Source: JBLHGN01 sp047616325 (lineage in GTDB: Bacteria; Pseudomonadota; Gammaproteobacteria; Pseudomonadales; Cellvibrionaceae). Taken from it: a DNA stretch of 7,975 nt. The stretch spans positions 1 to 7,975 of the forward strand of contig JBLHGN010000167.1 of NCBI GenBank assembly GCA_047616325.1. The letters are read 5' to 3'. Positions within the stretch are counted from its first letter, which is position 1. Each line of letters opens with the position of its first letter. Of the stretch, positions 1 through 7,123 are shown piece by piece. The notes below the pieces were generated by a model that saw only the letters and a program-made list of their open reading frames with translations, made no database searches and was not told where the DNA came from. The translations under genes were made by a program, and so were the position numbers.

Positions 1-57
1 CGCTGTAGGCACATAGTGGCGTGGCTTTCCTTCCAAAAATAACGCTTTATTTCGAAG

Positions 58-87
58 TCGTCCAATTTTCTAGATTTTATGTATAAT
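58..87 (+). promoter_or_regulatory. Possible sigma-70 promoter for gltBD
   Basis: TATAAT at 82-87 matches the -10 consensus perfectly. No good -35 box stands at the right distance; the best fits (TCGTCC at 58-63 with an 18-base spacer, GTCCAA at 60-65 with 16) are poor, so the promoter may need an activator or may be a chance match in an AT-rich patch. It faces gltB and would give a start near base 94. I saw no sigma-54 type GG/GC element. A second, closer promoter cannot be excluded. Confidence 0.4.
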
Positions 88-110
88 GTATGCCCCCATA
101 TTTGCGGCGA

Positions 111-125
111 GGTCAAATTATGACC
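111..125. repeat. Short inverted repeat GGTCA-N5-TGACC
   Basis: Two perfect 5-base arms, 111-115 and 121-125, are separated by AATTA. If transcribed from the -10 box at 82-87, the sequence could fold into a small hairpin. The left arm overlaps a GAGGT ribosome-binding-like stretch (109-113) and the right arm overlaps the ATG at 120-122 of a possible 8-codon ORF, so folding would hide that start. It could equally be a protein-binding dyad. Arms this short occur often by chance. Confidence 0.35.
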
Positions 126-146
126 AGGGTGGGGTATTGGCCGTAG
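120..146 (+). other. Possible 8-codon leader ORF (MTRVGYWP)
   Basis: ATG at 120 follows GAGGT (109-113) at normal ribosome-binding spacing and reads MTRVGYWP to a TAG at 144-146. The stop abuts the 23-base dyad at 147-169 exactly. The last residues are Trp-Pro before the stop; proline at the end of a peptide is known to slow termination in some leader peptides such as TnaC. There is no run of Glu or Gln codons of the kind a classical attenuator for this pathway would show. ORFs this short arise easily by chance, so this is only a candidate. Confidence 0.2.
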
Positions 147-169
147 GTGACGATAGTTAACATTGTCAC
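147..169. promoter_or_regulatory. 23-bp dyad, candidate operator or leader hairpin
   Basis: The arms GTGACGAT (147-154) and ATTGTCAC (162-169) are inverted copies with a single mismatch that would be a G-U pair in RNA. The 7-base centre contains the palindrome GTTAAC (156-161). Size and symmetry fit a dimeric DNA-binding regulator, and in RNA the arms would form an 8-bp stem. No T-tract follows, so it is not an intrinsic terminator by itself. In E. coli gltBD is controlled by Lrp and others, but I cannot assign this site to a named regulator. Confidence 0.4.
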
Positions 170-212
170 TGTAAATGAATCACAACAAAGCATCATTCTA
201 AAATTCACCTCA

Positions 213-240
213 CGCATATATAAGTAACATCGTATATGCG
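213..240. repeat. Inverted repeat CGCATATA-N12-TATATGCG
   Basis: Perfect 8-base arms at 213-220 and 233-240 flank a 12-base spacer (TAAGTAACATCG). The structure lies about 95 bases before the gltB start. It may be an operator pair, with arms one to two helical turns apart, or a leader hairpin; no T-tract follows. The TATAAG-like sequence inside (219-224) could also serve as a weak -10 box. Confidence 0.4.
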
Positions 241-333
241 ACACCTTGTACCGAATTTAAGAATTATCGACGAAAAGAGGGCGATTTAAAGGCCCCAGAG
301 TCTTGCCCCACTGTACTAATTTGGAAGACATAC

Positions 334-3300
334 ATGACAAAATACCCCGGTTTATATCGACCTGAATTTGAACACGATGCCTGTGGTATCGGTTTTGTGG
401 CCAATTTAAAGGGGCGAAAATCCCACGACATTATTGAAAATGCACTCACCATGCTTGCCTGTATGGAGCACCGTGGTGGTACGGGCGTTGATATTAATAG
501 TGGCGACGGCGCCGGTGTACTGATTCAGATTCCTCATGAATTATTGTCTGACGAAACCGGTAAAGATGGCATTTCTCTGCCTGCCTACGGCGAATACGGC
601 GTGGGAATGGTGTTTTTCCCCTCGGATGAAAGTAAGCGTCAAGAGTGTCGTGCCGTATTAGAGCGCAACATCAGCAAATTGGGTTTAACGCTGTTGGGTT
701 ATCGTATAGTGCCTAAAGACAACAGCATGATAGGCCAAACCGCACTGGAGAAAGAGCCTCAGATTGAGCAAGTATTCATCCAAAATTCCAGCTGTAAAAC
801 CCAGCAGCAGTTTGAGCGTAAGCTCTACGTATTAAGAAATTACACGTCCCACATTATTTCTGAAACTGTGGCCAATATAGGCGAAGACTTTTATGTTGCG
901 TCTATGTCTTCGCGTACCATCGTGTACAAGGGGCAGTTAACCACGGCGCAGGTGCGTGAGTATTATTTAGACCTGCAAGACCCCCGCTCGGTGTCGGCAC
1001 TGGCCATGTTTCACAGTCGTTTTGCCACCAATACCATTCCTCATTGGCGTCGTGCACAGCCGTTCCGCTATATGTCGCACAATGGTGAAATCAATACTGT
1101 TAACGGCAATGTTAATTGGCTGGAGGCGCGTCAGGCGCTGTTTGAGTCGGTGAACTTTACCTCCGAAGAAATGGACATGTTGATGCCGATCTATGATCGC
1201 TCTATGTCGGACTCGGCCAACCTGGATATGATGGTGGAGCTGTTAGTGCTCTCCGGTCGTCCGCTGGCCCAAGCGATGATGATGGTAGTTCCCGAAGCGT
1301 GGCAAACCCAAGACAATATGGACGCTAAAAAGCGTGCCTTTTACGAATATTACGCCTGCATTATGGAACCCTGGGACGGCCCTGCTTCTATTTCCTTTAC
1401 CGACGGCAACGTGGTGGGTGCCACGCTCGATCGCAATGGCTTGCGTCCTTCTCGCTATTTGGTCACCGACGATGGCATGGTGGTTATGGGGTCCGAAACC
1501 GGGGCCTTGGTTGTCGATCAGTCTAGGGTGATTGAAAAAGGCCGTTTACAGCCTGGCAAGATATTTATTTGCGATTTGAACAAAGGCCGCATCATTTCCG
1601 ACGAAGAAGTGAAAGAAGAAATATCCAGCAGCCAAAACTATGAAGAGTGGGTAGCGCAAGAAAAAATAGTACTGGACGACTTACCCACGCCAGAAGTAAA
1701 AGTTGAGCACCCTTTGTTGGGCAACCTACAAAAGCGACAGCGGGCTTTTGGCTACACCAGCGAAGATTTGCGCGTTATTCTGTGCGACATGGTAGGCACC
1801 AAGAAAGAACCGCTTGGCTCTATGGGAACAGATACCCCTGTAGCGGTATTGTCCGATAGGCCCCAGCATTTATCGCATTACTTTAAACAATTATTTGCCC
1901 AGGTAACCAACCCGCCGGTCGACCCCATTCGAGAAGAAATGGTGATGTCGCTGCGTAACTATATTGGTGGCAGCCTCAACTTGCTGGGCGAATCGGCAAA
2001 ACATTGTCACAAGCTAGAAATAAAACACCCCGTATTAAATAACGAGCAATTGTTGAAATTGCGTTATATCGATCATGCGCATTTTCAAGCCCGTACTATT
2101 CCCACTTCGTTTCGGGCCACCGGCGAAGCAGGCGAGCTAGAAAGGGCACTACAAAGAATTTGTCGTTATGCGGTTGATGCCGTTAACGATGGTTTTCAAA
2201 TTATATTGCTGAGCGACCGCGATATAGATACAGACCACTTGGCAATACCCTCGGTATTGGCGACGGCGGCTGTACATCATCACTTGATTCGTTCTGGCTT
2301 AAGAGCCGACTGCGATATTGTGGGAGAGTTTGGCGATGTGCGCGAAACCCATCACTTCGCAACAGTATTGGGTTACGGTGCCTCGGCCGTTAACCCCTAT
2401 ATTGCCATTGAAACATTAATGGAATTGCGCAACGAAAATGTGGTTGATTCGAGTTTGACCGACGTGGACGTATTTAATCGTTACGCCGACGCGGTTAATT
2501 CTGGCCTGCTAAAAATCTTTTCTAAAATGGGCATTTGCACTTTACAGTCCTATCAGGGTGCTCAAATTTTTGAAGCGCTTGGTATCGCCCAGAGTGTTGT
2601 AGATAAATACTTCACCGGAACCGTTACCCGTATTGAAGGTATTGGTTTAGACGAAATAGCCAGAGAAGCCTTGGCAAAACATCGCGAAGGTTACCCGCTC
2701 GAAGATCGCATATTTGTTGAGCAAGCGCTTCCCATGGGCGGCGAGTACGCTTGGCGTCACGACGGTGAGCGGCATTTGTTTAACCCAACTACGATTCGCC
2801 TGCTGCAACACTCAACCGAGCAAAAAGACAATGCTCAGTTTCACGAGTACTGTCGCAACGTAGATGATCAGTCGAAAAATATGTACACCTTGCGTGGTCT
2901 GTTGAAATTTAAATCTGATCGAGCGTCAATTCCGCTAGATGAAGTTGAACCGGTAGAAAATATATTTAAACGCTTCGCCACTGGCGCCATGTCGTTTGGT
3001 TCTATTTCGTGGGAGGCACATACAACACTAGCCATTGCTATGAATCGTATCGGCGGCAAATCAAATTCGGGTGAAGGCGGTGAAGACCCCATTCGATTTA
3101 AACCCATGGAAAACGGCGACCGCATGGTTTCCAAAATTAAGCAGGTGGCCTCGGGACGCTTTGGTGTGACCAGTCATTACCTAGCCAACGCCGAAGAAAT
3201 TCAAATTAAAATGGCCCAGGGCGCTAAGCCTGGCGAAGGTGGTCAGCTTCCCGGTCATAAAGTGGACGGGTGGATAGGTCGAACGCGCGGTTCTACGCCC

Positions 3301-4947
3301 GGTGTTGGTTTGATTTCTCCTCCACCGCATCACGATATTTATTCCATTGAGGATTTGGCTCAGCTTATTTTTGATTTAAAAAACGCCAATCGCGATGCCC
3401 GTATCAACGTTAAGCTCGTTTCTGAAGCGGGTGTGGGCACCATCGCCTCGGGCGTGTGTAAAGCCTACGCCGATGTTGTGCTTATTGCTGGTCACGACGG
3501 CGGCACGGGTGCATCGCCCATCAGCTCAATTAAACATGCGGGCCTGCCATGGGAATTGGGGTTGTCTGAAACCCATCAAACCTTGGTGCAAAATGGTTTG
3601 CGTAGCCGCATAACCGTGCAGGCCGACGGTCAGATGAAAACCCCGCGAGACATTGCCATTGCCACCTTATTAGGTGCAGAAGAATGGGGCGTGGCCACCG
3701 CAGCCTTGGTTGTTGAGGGCTGCATTATGATGCGCAAGTGTCATTTAAATACTTGCCCAGCGGGTATTGCTACGCAAGACAAACAATTGCGAGAGCGTTA
3801 CAAAGGTAAAGTAGAAAATATTGTTACCTTCTTTACCATGATGGCCGAAGGCCTACGCGAAATAATGGCTGAGCTTGGTTTTAAAAGCATCAATGACATG
3901 GTTGGTCAGTCGCAGTGTTTAACACCGCGCACAGACGTAGACCACTGGAAATTTAAATCAGTAGATTTAAAGCCTGTTCTCTACAAACCAGAGCTGATGT
4001 TTGATTCCGACACGCTGTATAAATCCATCGACCAAAAACATCTTATCGACGATATTATTGATAGAAAAATGATAGTCGACGCGGCTGCGGCATTGGAAGA
4101 TGCTAAAGCGCTATCCTTATCCTACGACATTCACAACACCGATCGTTCTGTGGGCGCTATGTTGTCTAACGAAATATCTAAGCGCTATCACGCCGAGGGT
4201 TTACCACACGACACCATCAAGGTTAAGTTCAAAGGTTCGGCTGGGCAAAGTTTTGCGGCGTTCACCGCCAAGGGCGTTAGTTTTGAGCTAGAAGGCGATG
4301 CCAACGATTATTTTGGTAAGGGACTTTCTGGCGGCCAAGTGGCAGTGTACCCCGATAAATTAGCCCCCTTTGTTGCCAGCGACAATATTCTGATTGGCAA
4401 CGTAGCCTTTTTTGGAGCCACCAATGGTTCGGCTTATATTAATGGTCGCGCCGGCGAGCGTTTTTGTGTGCGTAACTCCGGTGTGACAGCGATAGTTGAA
4501 GGCGTTGGCGACCACGGTTGTGAATATATGACGAGCGGTTGTGCAGTAATACTCGGCACTACCGGACGTAACTTTGCCGCAGGTATGTCGGGCGGCGTCG
4601 CTTATGTACTGGATGTAAATAAAGATTTTGCCGGTAAGTGCAATATGGAGATGGTTGAGCTCGAAACCCTCACAGAAGAAGATTCTGCCATGCTAAAAAC
4701 ACTTATTGAAAACCACCTCACTAAAACAGGTTCGCAAGTGGCTGAAAAGCTACTGTGGAATTGGTCGGAAGCATTGTCGCAATTTATTAAAGTGATGCCA
4801 GTAGACTACAAGCGCATTCAACAATACATGCAGGCGGCGAGAGACTCGGGTAAATATACAAACGAAGATGATATTTCTTCAGCGGCTTTTGATATGCACA
4901 TTGCAAATTTAAAAGCACCTAAACAATCAACCAAAGCAACGGTATAA
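334..4947 (+). CDS. gltB: Glutamate synthase (NADPH) large (alpha) subunit
   Basis: GltB hydrolyses glutamine and uses the ammonia to convert 2-oxoglutarate to glutamate in the cytoplasm, with electrons supplied by GltD. The 1537 residues are a normal length. Order of domains: a short 16-residue propeptide; a class II glutaminase domain from Cys17 (the expected N-terminal nucleophile in HDACGIGF) to about residue 430, with FHSRFATNT (226-234) and the oxyanion-type HNGE (249-252); a central domain (about 470-780); an FMN-binding synthase barrel (about 840-1220) with GAMSFGSIS from Gly884 and GGTGAS at 1056-1061; the 3Fe-4S cysteines C-x5-C-x4-C at 1130, 1136 and 1141; and a C-terminal glycine-rich beta-helix domain (about 1290-1480). 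The start is fixed by GGAAG at 323-327, by the lack of another in-frame start back to a TAA at 199-201, and by the position of Cys17. It is followed by gltD after 12 bases. No frameshift or missing key residue is visible. Confidence 0.98.
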   Translation: MTKYPGLYRPEFEHDACGIGFVANLKGRKSHDIIENALTMLACMEHRGGTGVDINSGDGAGVLIQIPHELLSDETGKDGISLPAYGEYGVGMVFFPSDESKRQECRAVLERNISKLGLTLLGYRIVPKDNSMIGQTALEKEPQIEQVFIQNSSCKTQQQFERKLYVLRNYTSHIISETVANIGEDFYVASMSSRTIVYKGQLTTAQVREYYLDLQDPRSVSALAMFHSRFATNTIPHWRRAQPFRYMSHNGEINTVNGNVNWLEARQALFESVNFTSEEMDMLMPIYDRSMSDSANLDMMVELLVLSGRPLAQAMMMVVPEAWQTQDNMDAKKRAFYEYYACIMEPWDGPASISFTDGNVVGATLDRNGLRPSRYLVTDDGMVVMGSETGALVVDQSRVIEKGRLQPGKIFICDLNKGRIISDEEVKEEISSSQNYEEWVAQEKIVLDDLPTPEVKVEHPLLGNLQKRQRAFGYTSEDLRVILCDMVGTKKEPLGSMGTDTPVAVLSDRPQHLSHYFKQLFAQVTNPPVDPIREEMVMSLRNYIGGSLNLLGESAKHCHKLEIKHPVLNNEQLLKLRYIDHAHFQARTIPTSFRATGEAGELERALQRICRYAVDAVNDGFQIILLSDRDIDTDHLAIPSVLATAAVHHHLIRSGLRADCDIVGEFGDVRETHHFATVLGYGASAVNPYIAIETLMELRNENVVDSSLTDVDVFNRYADAVNSGLLKIFSKMGICTLQSYQGAQIFEALGIAQSVVDKYFTGTVTRIEGIGLDEIAREALAKHREGYPLEDRIFVEQALPMGGEYAWRHDGERHLFNPTTIRLLQHSTEQKDNAQFHEYCRNVDDQSKNMYTLRGLLKFKSDRASIPLDEVEPVENIFKRFATGAMSFGSISWEAHTTLAIAMNRIGGKSNSGEGGEDPIRFKPMENGDRMVSKIKQVASGRFGVTSHYLANAEEIQIKMAQGAKPGEGGQLPGHKVDGWIGRTRGSTPGVGLISPPPHHDIYSIEDLAQLIFDLKNANRDARINVKLVSEAGVGTIASGVCKAYADVVLIAGHDGGTGASPISSIKHAGLPWELGLSETHQTLVQNGLRSRITVQADGQMKTPRDIAIATLLGAEEWGVATAALVVEGCIMMRKCHLNTCPAGIATQDKQLRERYKGKVENIVTFFTMMAEGLREIMAELGFKSINDMVGQSQCLTPRTDVDHWKFKSVDLKPVLYKPELMFDSDTLYKSIDQKHLIDDIIDRKMIVDAAAALEDAKALSLSYDIHNTDRSVGAMLSNEISKRYHAEGLPHDTIKVKFKGSAGQSFAAFTAKGVSFELEGDANDYFGKGLSGGQVAVYPDKLAPFVASDNILIGNVAFFGATNGSAYINGRAGERFCVRNSGVTAIVEGVGDHGCEYMTSGCAVILGTTGRNFAAGMSGGVAYVLDVNKDFAGKCNMEMVELETLTEEDSAMLKTLIENHLTKTGSQVAEKLLWNWSEALSQFIKVMPVDYKRIQQYMQAARDSGKYTNEDDISSAAFDMHIANLKAPKQSTKATV

Positions 4948-4959
4948 GGGGGAGAAACG

Positions 4960-6450
4960 ATGGGAAATCCAACGGGTTTTATAGAAATTACACGTCAGCT
5001 ACCTGAAGACCGCGATGCAAAAGAGCGTTTGATCGACTGGCAGGAGGTGCACGAGCACATGCCAGAAGAAGAGATAAAAAAACAAGCTTCGCGTTGCATG
5101 GATTGTGGTGTGCCTTTTTGCATGTCGGGCAAGTCGCAATATGCACCAGCTGTAGCCGGTTGTCCGGTCAATAATTTAATCCCAGACTGGAACGACTTAA
5201 TTTACCGCGGGCGCTGGAAAGAGGCGCTGCAGCGTTTGCATCAAACCAATAACTTTCCCGAGTTTACCGGGCGAGTGTGCCCAGCACCCTGTGAAGGTTC
5301 TTGCGTGCTTGGTATAAGCGCCGACCCTGTCGCTATTAAACTCCACGAAGTTTCGATTATCGAGCGCGGTTTTCAAGAGGGCTGGGTTACCGCTAATCCG
5401 CCCCTTAAACGCACGGGTAAAACCGTTGCCGTCATTGGCTCTGGCCCTGCTGGTTTGGCGTGTGCCGCACAATTAAATTCGGCCGGTCACCAAGTGACAG
5501 TATACGAGCGCGCCGATCGCATAGGCGGTTTGCTGATGTACGGCATTCCCAATATGAAACTGCAAAAAGAAGTTGTAGAGCGCCGTGTAGAGTTACTCTT
5601 CGAAGAAGGTGTTACGTTTGTCACCAGCACCGAAGTGGGTAAAGATATATCCATGAGTCGTTTACACAACGATTTTGACTCTGTGGTGATTGCTACTGGC
5701 GCCACTGTGCCGCGAGATTTGCCTGTGGACGGGCGCAACTCTAGCGGTGTTCATTTCGCCATGGAATTCTTGTCTAAGAACACCAAAAGCCTCTTGGATT
5801 CCGAACATGAAGATGGCCAATACATTAATGCACAAGGCAAAAATGTGGTGGTTATCGGCGGCGGTGATACTGGCACAGACTGTGTTGGCACTTCCTTGCG
5901 CCACGGCTGTAAAAGCGTAGTGCAATTGGAAATTATGCCGCAGCCTGCAGACGAACGACAAAACAACAACCCCTGGCCGGAGTGGCCCAAGCGTTTACTT
6001 GTGGATTACGGCCAACAAGAGTCTATCGCCATACAGGGTAAAGACCCACGCGAATACTTGGTGATGACCAAAAAGATTGAACAAGACAGCAGTGGCCATG
6101 TAGCTGCGGTGCATACGGTTAACATTGAATGGAAGAAAAATGCCGAAGGGCAAATGATTCCCCAGGAGGTTTCTGGCAGTGAAACAGTATACCCGGCAGA
6201 ATTGGTATTGTTGGCGATGGGCTTTATGGGCCCAGAGGGCAAAGTGCTCGACGATTTGGGTGTTGAAAAAGACAACCGTTCAAATGCAAAAGCGAACTAC
6301 GGAGAGTTTGATACAAACGTTGATGGTGTATTTGCCTGCGGCGACGCACGCAGAGGTCAGAGCTTAATTGTTTGGGCCATTAATGAAGGGCGTGGTGCCG
6401 CTAGAGCTGTGGATGAGTTTTTGATGGGCGTATCTTATCTGCCGAAATAA
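4960..6450 (+). CDS. gltD: Glutamate synthase (NADPH) small (beta) subunit
   Basis: GltD oxidises NADPH and passes the electrons through FAD and Fe-S clusters to GltB. The 496 residues fit the family. The N-terminal part carries two cysteine groups for 4Fe-4S clusters: Cys46, 49, 54 and 68 (CMDCGVPFC and GCP), and Cys107, 111 and 115 (CPAPCEGSC). An FAD-binding GSGPAG follows at 160-165, then an NADPH-binding GGGDTG at 300-305, and the C-terminal flavin motif ACGDARRGQSLIVWAINEGR near the end. A strong ribosome binding site, GGGGGAG at 4948-4954, sits just after the gltB stop, so the two genes are very likely one operon with similar expression. Other members of the family (NfnB, PreT, the AegA C-terminal part) share this fold, but the adjacent gltB makes the assignment secure. 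Confidence 0.98.
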   Translation: MGNPTGFIEITRQLPEDRDAKERLIDWQEVHEHMPEEEIKKQASRCMDCGVPFCMSGKSQYAPAVAGCPVNNLIPDWNDLIYRGRWKEALQRLHQTNNFPEFTGRVCPAPCEGSCVLGISADPVAIKLHEVSIIERGFQEGWVTANPPLKRTGKTVAVIGSGPAGLACAAQLNSAGHQVTVYERADRIGGLLMYGIPNMKLQKEVVERRVELLFEEGVTFVTSTEVGKDISMSRLHNDFDSVVIATGATVPRDLPVDGRNSSGVHFAMEFLSKNTKSLLDSEHEDGQYINAQGKNVVVIGGGDTGTDCVGTSLRHGCKSVVQLEIMPQPADERQNNNPWPEWPKRLLVDYGQQESIAIQGKDPREYLVMTKKIEQDSSGHVAAVHTVNIEWKKNAEGQMIPQEVSGSETVYPAELVLLAMGFMGPEGKVLDDLGVEKDNRSNAKANYGEFDTNVDGVFACGDARRGQSLIVWAINEGRGAARAVDEFLMGVSYLPK

Positions 6451-6470
6451 GTTCACTCGCGAACTATAGT

Positions 6471-6508
6471 AAACGAGCGGGCGAGGCCTGCTCGTTTGAC
6501 TTCTCTTT
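6471..6508 (+). terminator. Hairpin terminator after gltD
   Basis: AAACGAGCGGGC (6471-6482) pairs with GCCTGCTCGTTT (6486-6497), giving a 12-bp stem with one G-U pair and a 3-base loop (GAG). It begins 20 bases after the gltD stop. What follows is T-rich (TTCTCTTT, 6501-6508) but starts 3 bases late and is interrupted by C, so termination may be partial. It likely separates gltBD from the DUF2058 gene. A weaker 4-bp hairpin (GTTC/GAAC, 6451-6464) precedes it. Confidence 0.7.
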
Positions 6509-6554
6509 AACCCGTTGTACGGCTTATATGTCCCTCTAACATTGAATGAACTTT

Positions 6555-6559
6555 AAGGA
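6555..6559 (+). promoter_or_regulatory. Ribosome binding site that decides the DUF2058 start
   Basis: AAGGA ends 7 bases before GTG at 6567, which is normal spacing. The in-frame ATG at 6546 lies upstream of this site and has only TCCCTCTAACATTGA before it, with no purine-rich ribosome binding sequence. The site therefore favours GTG 6567 (or less likely TTG 6564) as the true start. Confidence 0.65.
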
Positions 6560-6566
6560 CACGTTG

Positions 6567-7106
6567 GTGAGCAGCTTACAAGATCAGTTATTACAAGCCG
6601 GATTGGTAGACAACAAAAAAGCCAAGCAGGTAAAAAAAGAAAAACGCAAGAGCGACAATGCGAATCGTCGCTCTAAAGACCCTGTTGTCGACCAAGCCAA
6701 AGCCAACGCTCAAAAAGCCATACTAGAAAAAGCCGAAAAAGATAAAAAGCTTAACGCCGAGCGAGACGCTGCCGCACAGAAAAAAGCCATTGCCGCGCAA
6801 ATAAAGCAATTGATTACGCTTAATCGTCAATCGAAAGGCAAGGGTGATATTGCCTATAAGTTTACCGACGGCGTAAAAATAAAAAGTATTTATGTGGCAG
6901 ACAAAATTCAGCAGCAGTTAACGCTTGGACAGCTTGCCATCGTAAAATTAGACGGCAACTATGAAGTGGTGCCGGCCAAAGTGGCCGAGAAAATTGCCCA
7001 GCGCGATGAAAGCTTTATTGTAAACCAAGTGCAAAAAACGGCGGCCACGCTGGAAGAAGACGACCCCTATGCGGAATTTCAGATACCGGACGATTTAATG
7101 TGGTGA
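6567..7106 (+). CDS. yaiL: DUF2058 family protein (YaiL-like)
   Basis: This is a YaiL-like nucleoprotein/polyamine-related family member of unproven function. From GTG 6567 it has 179 residues and begins with (V/M)SSLQDQLLQAGLVDNKKAKQ, the usual start of the family; from ATG 6546 it would have seven extra residues (MNFKDTL) not typical of it. The first half (about residues 15-90) is rich in Lys, Ala, Glu and Gln and should form a long charged helix or coiled coil. A compact part follows (about 95-160, with AYKFTDGVKIKSIYV), ending in the acidic family tail DDPYAEFQIPDDLMW. There is no signal peptide or membrane segment, so it should be cytoplasmic. It lies beyond the gltD terminator and probably has its own promoter, though no clear one is seen. 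The family assignment is confident; the function is unknown. Confidence 0.9.
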   Translation: MSSLQDQLLQAGLVDNKKAKQVKKEKRKSDNANRRSKDPVVDQAKANAQKAILEKAEKDKKLNAERDAAAQKKAIAAQIKQLITLNRQSKGKGDIAYKFTDGVKIKSIYVADKIQQQLTLGQLAIVKLDGNYEVVPAKVAEKIAQRDESFIVNQVQKTAATLEEDDPYAEFQIPDDLMW

Positions 7107-7123
7107 GGCCGTGAGCCATCACC
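7102..7123. terminator. Imperfect hairpin spanning both convergent stop codons
   Basis: GGTGAGGC (7102-7109) can pair with GCC-A-TCACC (7115-7123), an 8-bp stem with one bulged A (7118) and a 5-base loop. It contains the DUF2058 stop (7104-7106) and the complement of the ychJ stop (7119-7121). On the plus strand a run of seven T (7139-7145) follows about 15 bases later, inside ychJ, where it comes from Lys codons. On the minus strand no T-tract follows. It may act as a weak shared terminator, but the evidence is limited. Confidence 0.35.

Larger units (their letters stand above)
1..333. other. Non-coding region upstream of gltB
   Basis: No convincing gene lies in this 333-base stretch. One frame is open from base 1 to a TAA at 40-42 and could be the last 13 codons of an upstream gene, but the residues are not recognisable. 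What can be seen is a perfect TATAAT at 82-87, three inverted repeats (111-125, 147-169, 213-240), an 8-codon ORF with a plausible ribosome binding site (120-146), and the gltB ribosome binding site GGAAG at 323-327. If transcription starts near base 94, the gltB mRNA would have a leader of roughly 240 nt. That is long for a plain leader and leaves room for regulation. Confidence 0.6.

Noticed and set aside
175..201. Second 8-codon ORF (MNHNKASF) in the leader
   Set aside because: No ribosome binding site before the ATG and nothing distinctive in the codons; likely chance.
236..289. 17-codon ORF in the gltB leader (ATG 236 to TAA 287-289)
   Set aside because: No ribosome binding site precedes it, its start lies inside the 213-240 dyad and its sequence has no recognisable features.
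283..413. Direct repeat ATTTAAAGG at 284-292 and inside gltB near 404-412
   Set aside because: Nine AT-rich bases, one copy inside conserved coding sequence; consistent with chance.
264..452. 62-codon minus-strand ORF over the gltB start
   Set aside because: Lies opposite the leader and the conserved first codons of gltB, with no family resemblance; a shadow ORF.
5487..6275. Several overlapping minus-strand ORFs opposite gltD
   Set aside because: gltD is intact and conserved in this stretch; the antisense frames show no domain, ribosome binding site or independent coding signal.
6496..6530. Possible promoter for the DUF2058 gene (TTGACT at 6496-6501 with TATATG at 6525-6530)
   Set aside because: The spacer is 23 bases, too long for sigma-70, and the -35 match overlaps the gltD terminator stem. 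An alternative (TTGTAC at 6515, TAACAT at 6537) is spaced better but both boxes match poorly.
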